Positions 6,364 through 12,696 of a stretch of DNA of 13,671 nt are shown one piece after another. The stretch lies in contig JBKDGH010000076.1 of NCBI GenBank assembly GCA_046336655.1, positions 1 through 13,671 on the forward strand, written 5' to 3'. Source of the DNA: CANGTU01 sp046336655 (GTDB lineage Bacteria; Bacteroidota; Bacteroidia; Flavobacteriales_D; Sanyastnellaceae). The translations under genes were made by a program, and so were the position numbers. Every line of letters starts with the position of its first letter. Position 1 is the stretch's first letter. Below the pieces are notes generated by a model, which saw only the letters and a list, made by a program, of their open reading frames with translations, did not search any database and was not told the origin of the DNA.

Positions 6364-9300
6364 TTACTGCGCCCCCCGGTTCAGGCCTTCAAGCGCCTTA
6401 TAGAATTCCGTCTGAATACGCGTGCGGATATCAAGGGTCTGCAGCAACTTATTTTCAGCATCCGGATTCACCCGGTTGCTCAGAAATACGAAGACGATGC
6501 CGGTATCCGGATCAGCCCAGCACATGGTGCCCGTAAACCCGGTATGGCCGAAGCTGGAATCTGTCGCCTCGCTGCACGCTGAGCCTCCGCCCTTGAGTGC
6601 AGGTTTGTCGAAGCCCACTCCCCTTCTGTTGCCCGGATAATACCGCGTATTGAAGGTATCAATGACCTCTTTGGAAAGGTAGCGGGTTCCTCCGTAGGTC
6701 CCTCCGTTCATCAGCATCTGCATGATAATCGCGAGCTCCTGCGCCGTGGAAAATAGTCCGGCATGTCCGGCCACTCCTCCCATCATCGCTGCACCTTGAT
6801 CATGAACAAATCCGCGAACAGCCTGCTTCCTCCACAGCTTATCATTTTCAGTCGGTGCGATCTGTTCCTTTCTCATTTTCCCGGATGGGTTGTACCCCGT
6901 GTGCAGTAAGCCCATCGGACGATAGAATTGAGCAGTGGTAAAGGCATCCAGCGACATGCCCGTCTGCTTCTCCACAATGCGCTGAATGAAGTAATAGCCG
7001 AGATCACTATACAGATATCCTTTGTCCTTCGAAATCGGAGTGCTCAGTATCTGCTGAAAAATACTGTCGCGGTAGGTGTTAAGAATATACATTCCTTCTG
7101 CTACCTGAGCCTGGTGCAAAGAGTCCGGCTCCATGGTATACACGCCCTGCTTCCACTCCCCTTTATCCAGCGTTTCCTGATAAAACGGAATCCACGCCTT
7201 GAATCCTGCGGTGTGGCTCATCATATCGCGGATCACCACTTTCGAGTAGGCATTGTCTGAAGGAATGTCGAGGTATTCGCCCAACGTCTTGTCGAGCGAC
7301 ACTTTTCCATCATCCACCAGCTTCATCATGGCGAGTGTGGAAGATGCGACTTTGGTGATTGAAGCGAGGTCATACACCGTTTGCTGGTTCACCGGCTCGA
7401 CTCCGTCCCAGTTGAGATGACCAAATGATTTGTCATAAATGACATTGCCATTCCAGGCCGCGAGAATCCTGCAACCGGGATATGCCTTTTTCTCAATTCC
7501 TTCCCTGGCGATGCGGTCTACGGACTCAAAGCAGTTGACTTCACCCATTTCGACCTGACGGGCTGTATTGACCATCATGTCTTCAGTGTACATACGTGTA
7601 CCGGAACCGATTGAACGTTCGGGATTGCGCACGGCATCTTTGAATGAGGTAAAATCAGGAGTGCATATTCCGAGTTCCCCGGGCGAAGTCCAGCGAAGAC
7701 GCGTGCGGTCTGCCCACATTGCTCCTGCACCAGTGGCGAAATAAGGATTCGTGCTCACAGGCAGTCGTCCTGTCGCTGTGCAGGCTCCCGAAATCACTTC
7801 AGCAGCTACTTGTTGGCTGAGTGCATCATCCTGATAAGCCACCACAATGGTTTCAATCTCATCGAGTTCCTTGAGTGCAAGCAATGAATACGGACTTGCA
7901 AAGAGACACATGACTACGCCAGTCTTTCTTCCCACGGCATTGAGGATGCGGGCGGATTCGTTTGTCACTCCGAAATTCTTGCTGACCCTGTTACTTGTGC
8001 CGACCATAGCCGCGACCACGAGGTCGTATTGCACCAATGTATCGTGCAGGGCAATACCCGCAGCCATGCCCGGTGTCTTTTCCATGCGAAACGTGTCAAA
8101 GCGGGAGTAGCGCGCCATCGTTTCTTCGAAAGGCGTACGCTCCCCACCGCCCACGACAACGAGCGCCACTTTCATGGTATCTGAATAGCAGATTGGCGCC
8201 ACGCTGCCTTCAGCGCGCACGACTGTGATGGAGCTTTCCACAATTCGTTTGCGCATGTATTGAGCCTCGAAGGATTGAAGATCTTCTTTGAGATTGGCCG
8301 TGGGAATCGGAGTCCATTGCGCTAGGCCTGACCATTCTTTAGCGCGCAATACTTTATGGCATTTGCGGGTGATGTCCGCTTCGGTCAGCTTTCCCTCTGC
8401 GATGGCTGCTTTAATGCGTTCGATGGCTGCCGCCACATTCAGCGGAAACAAGATCACGTCATTGCCCGCTATCAGAGCCTGCACATCCGCATCGCCAGGC
8501 CTGAAGAATTTGGTCACGCCCTGCATATTCAGCGCATCAGTGAAAACCAAACCTTCAAACCCCATTTCTTCACGCAGCAAGCCCGTCACCATTTTGCGGG
8601 AAAGCGTGGAAGGAGTATTCGGTGTATCATCAATGGCCGGCACGTAGAGGTGAGCGATCATTACGCCCGATAATCCATAGTTGAACAGATAGTGGTAAGG
8701 ATATAACTCAAGACTGTCCAGACGCTTCTTATCAAAGGGAATCACGGGCAAATCCTGATGGCTGTCCGTATCTGTATCGCCGTGACCGGGAAAGTGCTTC
8801 GCGTTGGCATGGACGCCTCCGTCTTGCAGGCCTTTCATATATTGAAAGCTATAGCGCGTCACGCGTTGGCGGTCTTCCCCGAATGAACGACTTGAAATGA
8901 CCGGATTGCGGGGGTTGTTATTGATGTCTACGACGGGCGAGAAACTCACATGCACTCCGATGCGCTTGAGCTGGCGTGCCATTTCACGTCCAAAATCATA
9001 CACCAGTGTTTCGTCCTGTGCGGCGCCCAGCGCAAGCTGCCGGGGATATGAGATGGTGGAATCCAGACGCATTCCCAGACCCCATTCCGCATCCATTCCG
9101 ATCAGCAAAGGGATCTTTGAATTCTTCTGATGGCGATTGGTAAGGTTGACCTGCCGTCCGGGACCGCCCTGAAAGAAGATAATTCCTCCGACACCGTACT
9201 TGCGGATAAGCATATCCACTCCGTTTGGATCGTAGCTCGTATGGCGCTCGTCGCTCCATGCCGCGATCATGAAGAGCTGCCCGATTTTCTCATCCAGGGT

Positions 9301-9444
9301 CATCTGCTGAATCAGCGAATCGGCCCATGGTGTGGGCTGCTGGAGAAAAACCGGAGGTACACAGTCCTGTGCTTCGCTCTGAGCATGAAGGCAGGCAGCG
9401 GCAGTAAGGAATAAAGACGAGAATATGACCAAGTGTCTGAGCAT
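6364..9444 (-). CDS. Exported NagZ-type beta-N-acetylglucosaminidase fused to serine beta-lactamase-fold domain
   Basis: This 1026-residue protein has a signal peptide (1-21, cleavage near HA/Q). The GH3 domain covers about 40-370: KHFPGHGDTDTDSH (216-229) is the NagZ motif with the Asp227-Ser-His229 acid/base dyad, and GLVFTDALNMQGV (298-310) holds the nucleophile Asp303. Residues 423-570 look like the GH3 second domain. Residues 640-1020 are a serine beta-lactamase-like (class C/AmiE-type) domain: SITK (695-698) is the SxxK motif with catalytic Ser695 and Lys698, YSD (812-814) the second motif, and HTG (967-969) the KTG equivalent. In Bacillus, NagZ removes GlcNAc from muropeptides and AmiE, a beta-lactamase-fold amidase, then releases the peptide from MurNAc; one chain here may do both in the periplasm. 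The frame reaches a TTG at 9486, but the ATG at 9444 begins a clean signal peptide. The stop lies 68 bases before bshA. Confidence 0.93.
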   Translation of the reverse strand: MLRHLVIFSSLFLTAAACLHAQSEAQDCVPPVFLQQPTPWADSLIQQMTLDEKIGQLFMIAAWSDERHTSYDPNGVDMLIRKYGVGGIIFFQGGPGRQVNLTNRHQKNSKIPLLIGMDAEWGLGMRLDSTISYPRQLALGAAQDETLVYDFGREMARQLKRIGVHVSFSPVVDINNNPRNPVISSRSFGEDRQRVTRYSFQYMKGLQDGGVHANAKHFPGHGDTDTDSHQDLPVIPFDKKRLDSLELYPYHYLFNYGLSGVMIAHLYVPAIDDTPNTPSTLSRKMVTGLLREEMGFEGLVFTDALNMQGVTKFFRPGDADVQALIAGNDVILFPLNVAAAIERIKAAIAEGKLTEADITRKCHKVLRAKEWSGLAQWTPIPTANLKEDLQSFEAQYMRKRIVESSITVVRAEGSVAPICYSDTMKVALVVVGGGERTPFEETMARYSRFDTFRMEKTPGMAAGIALHDTLVQYDLVVAAMVGTSNRVSKNFGVTNESARILNAVGRKTGVVMCLFASPYSLLALKELDEIETIVVAYQDDALSQQVAAEVISGACTATGRLPVSTNPYFATGAGAMWADRTRLRWTSPGELGICTPDFTSFKDAVRNPERSIGSGTRMYTEDMMVNTARQVEMGEVNCFESVDRIAREGIEKKAYPGCRILAAWNGNVIYDKSFGHLNWDGVEPVNQQTVYDLASITKVASSTLAMMKLVDDGKVSLDKTLGEYLDIPSDNAYSKVVIRDMMSHTAGFKAWIPFYQETLDKGEWKQGVYTMEPDSLHQAQVAEGMYILNTYRDSIFQQILSTPISKDKGYLYSDLGYYFIQRIVEKQTGMSLDAFTTAQFYRPMGLLHTGYNPSGKMRKEQIAPTENDKLWRKQAVRGFVHDQGAAMMGGVAGHAGLFSTAQELAIIMQMLMNGGTYGGTRYLSKEVIDTFNTRYYPGNRRGVGFDKPALKGGGSACSEATDSSFGHTGFTGTMCWADPDTGIVFVFLSNRVNPDAENKLLQTLDIRTRIQTEFYKALEGLNRGAQ

Positions 9445-9514
9445 GTCCAAATCAGAGCGTGTACAAATGTGAATGCACACACTCAATGTTCATGCCCCGG
9501 TATGCAGGCATTAA

Positions 9515-9530
9515 CAACATTGCAATGTTG
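9515..9530. promoter_or_regulatory. Perfect 16-base palindrome upstream of the NagZ-like fusion
   Basis: CAACATTGCAATGTTG is its own reverse complement with no spacer. It lies in the 124-base gap between cmk and the NagZ-like gene, about 70 bases before that gene's ATG. A related half-sequence (CAATGTT) recurs at 9484-9490. Its size, symmetry and position fit an operator for a dimeric regulator; it lacks the T-run expected of a terminator. Function is inferred. Confidence 0.4.
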
Positions 9531-9568
9531 AGTATAAACCGTTGAAATGGTGAGGGCAGCGTAAAAAC

Positions 9569-10282
9569 TCACTCGCGCACGCCTTCCGGCGAGCCGATTT
9601 TTTTCATGGCATGTCCCATCACAAACTGAAACTGTTCCTCAATGGTGAGGTTCGTATTGTCAATGGTTACTGCATCTGCCGCCTTTCTCAGGGGATCATG
9701 GGTACGGCTGGAATCATACTCATCGCGGGTCATCACATTGCGCAAAACATCTTCGAATGTAGTTTCCACGCCAAGGGATCTTAGCTCTTCAAATCTCCTC
9801 TTTGCTCTGACTTTGCTGTCTGCGGTCATAAAAAACTTTAGCTCCGCATCCGGAATAACCACTGTACCGATGTCCCTTCCGTCCATTACCACGCCTTTCT
9901 GTTCGGCGATTCTGCGCTGGAGCTTGACCAACTTGGTCCGCACGGCCTTCACATCACTCACCCGTGATACGTGATTACTCACCTGAATAGACCGGATCTC
10001 CTTTTCCACATTTTGCCCGTTCAGGCACGTTTCATTCACTCCCAGGTCCGAATTGTAGCGGAAATTGATCAGCACGAGATCCAATGCCCGCTCAAGTCCC
10101 TGTTCATCCAGACTGCCGTCGTTGTGAATGTATCCGTGCTGAAGCGCGAACAAAGTCATTGCCCGGTACATGGCTCCGCTGTCGATATAGATGTAGTTGA
10201 GCTCTTTGGCAACACCGCGGGCTATCGTACTCTTTCCACAGGATGAATAGCCATCAATGGCAATATTTATTTTCTTTTTCAC
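9569..10282 (-). CDS. cmk: Cytidylate kinase
   Basis: This 237-residue cytoplasmic enzyme phosphorylates CMP and dCMP with ATP, feeding CTP and dCTP pools. The P-loop GYSSCGKST is at 11-19, IDSGAMYRA (33-41) is the nucleotide-binding segment, MDGRDIGTVV (133-142) is the family signature, and RDEYDSSRTHDPLRKAADAV (186-205) with IDNT (207-210) is the lid and CMP-contact region, where Arg193 and Asp204 fall at expected places. Length fits the family. The start is GTG at 10282: the frame upstream has no ATG before an in-frame stop at 10316-10318, and the next methionine lies beyond the P-loop. It is 55 bases downstream of ctlX in the same direction, so co-transcription is possible, although their functions are unrelated. 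Confidence 0.95.
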   Translation of the reverse strand: MKKKINIAIDGYSSCGKSTIARGVAKELNYIYIDSGAMYRAMTLFALQHGYIHNDGSLDEQGLERALDLVLINFRYNSDLGVNETCLNGQNVEKEIRSIQVSNHVSRVSDVKAVRTKLVKLQRRIAEQKGVVMDGRDIGTVVIPDAELKFFMTADSKVRAKRRFEELRSLGVETTFEDVLRNVMTRDEYDSSRTHDPLRKAADAVTIDNTNLTIEEQFQFVMGHAMKKIGSPEGVRE

Positions 10283-10337
10283 GGTTAAGGTGATAGTTGT
10301 GCGAAAATAACAGGACTACCGCGTAAATCCCGACTTT

Positions 10338-11258
10338 TCATGAAGAAATGACGCGTGGACTGAAAACCTCTGCCATCATGCACCGTACACTCCCGCCCCC
10401 CTGTGTCTCAATCAAAGATACATCGGGATGAATCAACTGACCATGATGACTCAGTGCAGCGCGCTGTTCGGGCGTGAATGCGCTGAAAGCCGCATTGGAG
10501 CAGACAATCAACGGCTCATTCGCACGTGTGCGGACCTCCAGCATATTTCCGCAAAAATGCTCAACCTGAACAGGTGTGACCGGCAGGATCATTTTACCAG
10601 ATGATTCCAGTGAATTCAGCACGAGCTCCCGTTCTTCGGAATGGACAATGGCATCCGGACAGACCGCGGCCCAGGTGGTACCTATGCTTAATATGACATT
10701 GGTGTGATAAACCGGAGCATTGCGGAGTTTCGAATGAAAAAGCACCGGCTCATACGCCATGCGTCTGCACCACTCGAGAGCCAGAGTTAAATCCGTGCGC
10801 TCCGAAACTGCCGCATATGCAATGCGCGCGGGATGATCCAGCACAAGACTTCCTGTCCCTTCAAGAAAGCGGCCGGTATTTTCGCTATCACTGAGGTCCG
10901 TGACCGGACCGAGTTCAAATCCCTGCGAACGGACGAAATCCAGCACCTCCGGACGACGTTCAGCTCTGCGTGAGGGGGCCTTCATCGGATACAATACCAC
11001 CTCGCCCGAGGAATGAAAAGTCACCCAGTTATTGGGAAATATGGCGTCCGGACAGTGCGATACGGCAGGTTCTTCCCACACGAACACCTCCACCCCGGCC
11101 TTCCTGAGCGCAGCCACCATGCCGTCGAACAGGGCTAATACCCCGGCCTCCTCCGGTGCATTGCCAACCTGAAACCTGTTGTCTTTGGCGGTCTCCGGAT
11201 TATAGGCAAAGGCCGATGGGCGAATCATCAATATGGAAGAAGCCGACTGAATCTTCAT
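10338..11258 (-). CDS. ctlX: Citrulline utilization hydrolase, amidinotransferase fold
   Basis: This 306-residue protein belongs to the guanidino-modifying (arginine deiminase/DDAH/amidinotransferase) fold. Diagnostic segments are ILMIRPSAF (9-17), DAIFPNNWVTFH (71-82), FLEGTGSLVLDH (131-142, candidate catalytic Glu133), YHTNVILSIG (184-193, candidate catalytic His185), CGNMLEV (236-242) and GGGSVRCMMAEVF (287-299, candidate nucleophile Cys293). The whole series matches CtlX proteins common in Bacteroidota, thought to hydrolyse citrulline to ornithine; that assignment comes from the family, not from this sequence. The frame runs to ATG 11339, but those 27 extra residues are unlike the family; MKIQSASSILMIRP from 11258 fits. 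An ATG at 11228 is a second choice. No arginine or ornithine genes flank it. It is divergent from the 11376 gene across 117 bases. Confidence 0.9.
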   Translation of the reverse strand: MKIQSASSILMIRPSAFAYNPETAKDNRFQVGNAPEEAGVLALFDGMVAALRKAGVEVFVWEEPAVSHCPDAIFPNNWVTFHSSGEVVLYPMKAPSRRAERRPEVLDFVRSQGFELGPVTDLSDSENTGRFLEGTGSLVLDHPARIAYAAVSERTDLTLALEWCRRMAYEPVLFHSKLRNAPVYHTNVILSIGTTWAAVCPDAIVHSEERELVLNSLESSGKMILPVTPVQVEHFCGNMLEVRTRANEPLIVCSNAAFSAFTPEQRAALSHHGQLIHPDVSLIETQGGGSVRCMMAEVFSPRVISS

Positions 11259-11375
11259 AGGCCAAATAAACGCCGGTTTTACACAAGGCTCCATTAACAA
11301 GTGTATCGCCAGCTCCCGGTTGGGAATCACATCGTCCACTATTATTGGATGGCTATTTATAACGACCTGTCGCTC

Positions 11376-12074
11376 ATGCGTAAACTCTACAAACTCTTAC
11401 TCGCTCTGCTGTGCTCAACCGGATTATCCTGCGCTGAAATCAGCTTCTTTAAAAAGAAAGACGAGGGCGTTATCATCTACGATGTCACTTTTCCTTTTGA
11501 AGAAAACTCCCTGCTGATGGAGTTGTATCCCCGTGAAATGGTGTTCGAATTCAAGGATGAAAAGTACCACACCACCCTGAAGTCATCCTATGGAGTCATC
11601 GCTACTGAATTCATCATTGACAACGACAAAGGTGAATTCATCCAGATGCTGAAATCATTCAGTGACCGCACATTCATCCGGATCGATAAAGAAGCAATGC
11701 CGGCATGGCTTGCGCAATATCCTTCGGTGAATTTGGAAAAAACCGGTCAGTCCGACTCACTTGCGGGGACATTCTGCATGAAGACCATAGCCCACTTGAG
11801 AAATGATTCCGTGCCTGCCATTGATCTCTATTTCACTACAGCACTCGATCTGGAAAACGATGGAAACTGGTGGAATCAGTTCACTGGTGTGGAAGGATTT
11901 CTGATGGGGTATGACGTGGAGCAATATGGCAAGCGCATGCGGCTACGGGCGCGCGAAATCCGCTACGGCCCGGTTTCAAACGACCGCTTCGAAGTGCCTG
12001 CGGACTACCTTGAAATCACACCGGAGGAAATGAGGGAAAAAATCCGCGGCATGATGGCCGATTTCAGGAACTGA
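11376..12074 (+). CDS. Exported protein, DUF4412/LolA-like layout, function unknown
   Basis: This 232-residue protein starts with an N-terminal export signal (MRKLYKLLLALLCSTGLSCA). Cys19 follows G-L-S, which is not a good lipobox because the leucine is at -2 rather than -3, so ordinary cleavage near residue 20 is as likely as lipidation. The mature part alternates strand-like stretches: GVIIYDVTFP (31-40), MVFEFKDEKYHT (55-66), VIATEFIIDNDKGEFIQML (74-92), a central AGTFCMKTIAHL (130-141), and FEVPADYLEI (205-214) near the C-terminus. The order (a strand, 'kgnk' strand, a G-x-C-x-K centre, and a final f-x-vP-x-gY) recalls DUF4412 and related LolA-like beta-barrel halves in Bacteroidota, which may bind lipid. 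This is a structural guess. ATG 11376 was chosen over the frame's upstream ATG (11301) because it begins the signal peptide. It converges with the 12087 gene, 12 bases apart. Confidence 0.8.
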   Translation: MRKLYKLLLALLCSTGLSCAEISFFKKKDEGVIIYDVTFPFEENSLLMELYPREMVFEFKDEKYHTTLKSSYGVIATEFIIDNDKGEFIQMLKSFSDRTFIRIDKEAMPAWLAQYPSVNLEKTGQSDSLAGTFCMKTIAHLRNDSVPAIDLYFTTALDLENDGNWWNQFTGVEGFLMGYDVEQYGKRMRLRAREIRYGPVSNDRFEVPADYLEITPEEMREKIRGMMADFRN

Positions 12075-12086
12075 ACCGGCGCAGCG

Positions 12087-12491
12087 CTACTCCTTTTCGC
12101 AACCTTCTGATTTTTCTACCGCATCCAGCTCCACCTCCATGTCAAAATTCTTTTCGGAGATGTCATTTCTGTTTACCACAACAGGCTTCAATACAATGCC
12201 ATTCAGTCGACCCTTGATGGTTTTGGCGGCCGCCAGACAATAGGTCCGGGATGGTGTGGATTCCAGCATCTTTCCGTCCCGCGATATTCCGAGTGTAAAC
12301 TGATAGTCAACCGCATGGGCATTTTGGTTGCTCACCTTCACGAGGAGCACACGGTCAGACTTCGGCTTGTACCATTTCTCCGCAGCCCATTTCCAGGAAA
12401 TGACTACGTTGTCGAGTGTGTCAGCGGCGGTGTACTGCGCCGCACCCTGAGTTGCGATGAATACACAGAAGAGCATTGCGAGTTGTTTCAT
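12087..12491 (-). CDS. Small secreted protein, function unknown
   Basis: This 134-residue protein has a signal peptide (MKQLAMLFCVFIATQGAA, cleavage before Gln19). The mature part is about 115 residues and strand-rich: VVISWKWAAEKWY (29-41), RVLLVKVSNQNAHAVDYQF (47-65), LGISRDGKMLES (67-78), then CLAAAKTIKGRLNGIVLKP (85-103). The order of a strand with asparagine-rich turn, a basic 'DGK' turn, then a 'kG-x-xNGi' strand is what I expect of immunoglobulin-like or transthyretin-like beta sandwiches; I do not recognise a named family. Two cysteines remain after cleavage (Cys85 and Cys131) and could form a disulfide in the periplasm. ATG 12491 is preferred over a TTG four codons upstream. A good -7 box lies 33 bases upstream. 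Confidence 0.75.
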   Translation of the reverse strand: MKQLAMLFCVFIATQGAAQYTAADTLDNVVISWKWAAEKWYKPKSDRVLLVKVSNQNAHAVDYQFTLGISRDGKMLESTPSRTYCLAAAKTIKGRLNGIVLKPVVVNRNDISEKNFDMEVELDAVEKSEGCEKE

Positions 12492-12523
12492 AGGTATAAG
12501 CAATCAGCATACGAGCTGTGAGA

Positions 12524-12531
12524 CAAAATTA
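12524..12531 (-). promoter_or_regulatory. -7 element for the 12491 small secreted protein gene
   Basis: Read on the minus strand, TAATTTTG at 12531-12524 matches the Bacteroidota -7 consensus TAnnTTTG at every fixed position. It would start a transcript with a leader of about 25-30 bases before ATG 12491. No convincing TTG is found at the -33 distance, so the match is partial. Confidence 0.45.
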
Positions 12532-12576
12532 CTCAAACTCTGAAACCTTGTCTTTCTGACATCCGTTAAACCCCGA

Positions 12577-12591
12577 CCGGGCAAGCCCCGG
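12577..12591 (+). other. GC-rich hairpin next to the terminator-like stem
   Basis: CCGGG at 12577-12581 and CCCGG at 12587-12591 pair around the loop CAAGC. It ends 1 base before the longer stem at 12593, so the two could stack in one folded RNA on either strand. Confidence 0.35.
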
Positions 12592-12592
12592 C

Positions 12593-12639
12593 AAAAACAC
12601 GGCTCAAAGCGTAGAGAACTTGCTGCCGTGTTTTTTTTT
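12593..12639 (+). terminator. Terminator-like hairpin with T-run in a divergent spacer
   Basis: AAAAACACGGC (12593-12603) pairs exactly with GCCGTGTTTTT (12625-12635) around a 21-base loop, and nine T follow from 12631 to 12639. This is the form of an intrinsic terminator on the plus strand. No plus-strand gene ends nearby: the one at 12074 stops 500 bases earlier, and the next starts at 12697. It could end a small RNA, attenuate transcription into the 12697 gene, or stop readthrough from 12074 that runs antisense to the 12087 gene. The loop is longer than usual for a terminator. Confidence 0.45.
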
Positions 12640-12696
12640 GGGCCGCTGTTGAACGCAGGTTCTTATTGCCTGTACGGGGAGACAAAATCGAAAGTC

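Noticed and set aside
9361..9444. Lipoprotein signal in the NagZ-like fusion (TAAAC, Cys18)
   Set aside because: The -3 residue is alanine, not Leu/Val/Ile, and a normal cleavage site near HA/Q fits better.
11256..11270. TTTATTTG as a -7 box for ctlX
   Set aside because: It is one mismatch from consensus but only 4 bases from the chosen ATG, and has no -33 element; it would need the later start at 11228, which fits the family less well.
12492..12696. tRNA or known riboswitch in the 205-base spacer
   Set aside because: The stems do not form a cloverleaf, there is no T-loop sequence, and I could not match a known riboswitch core.
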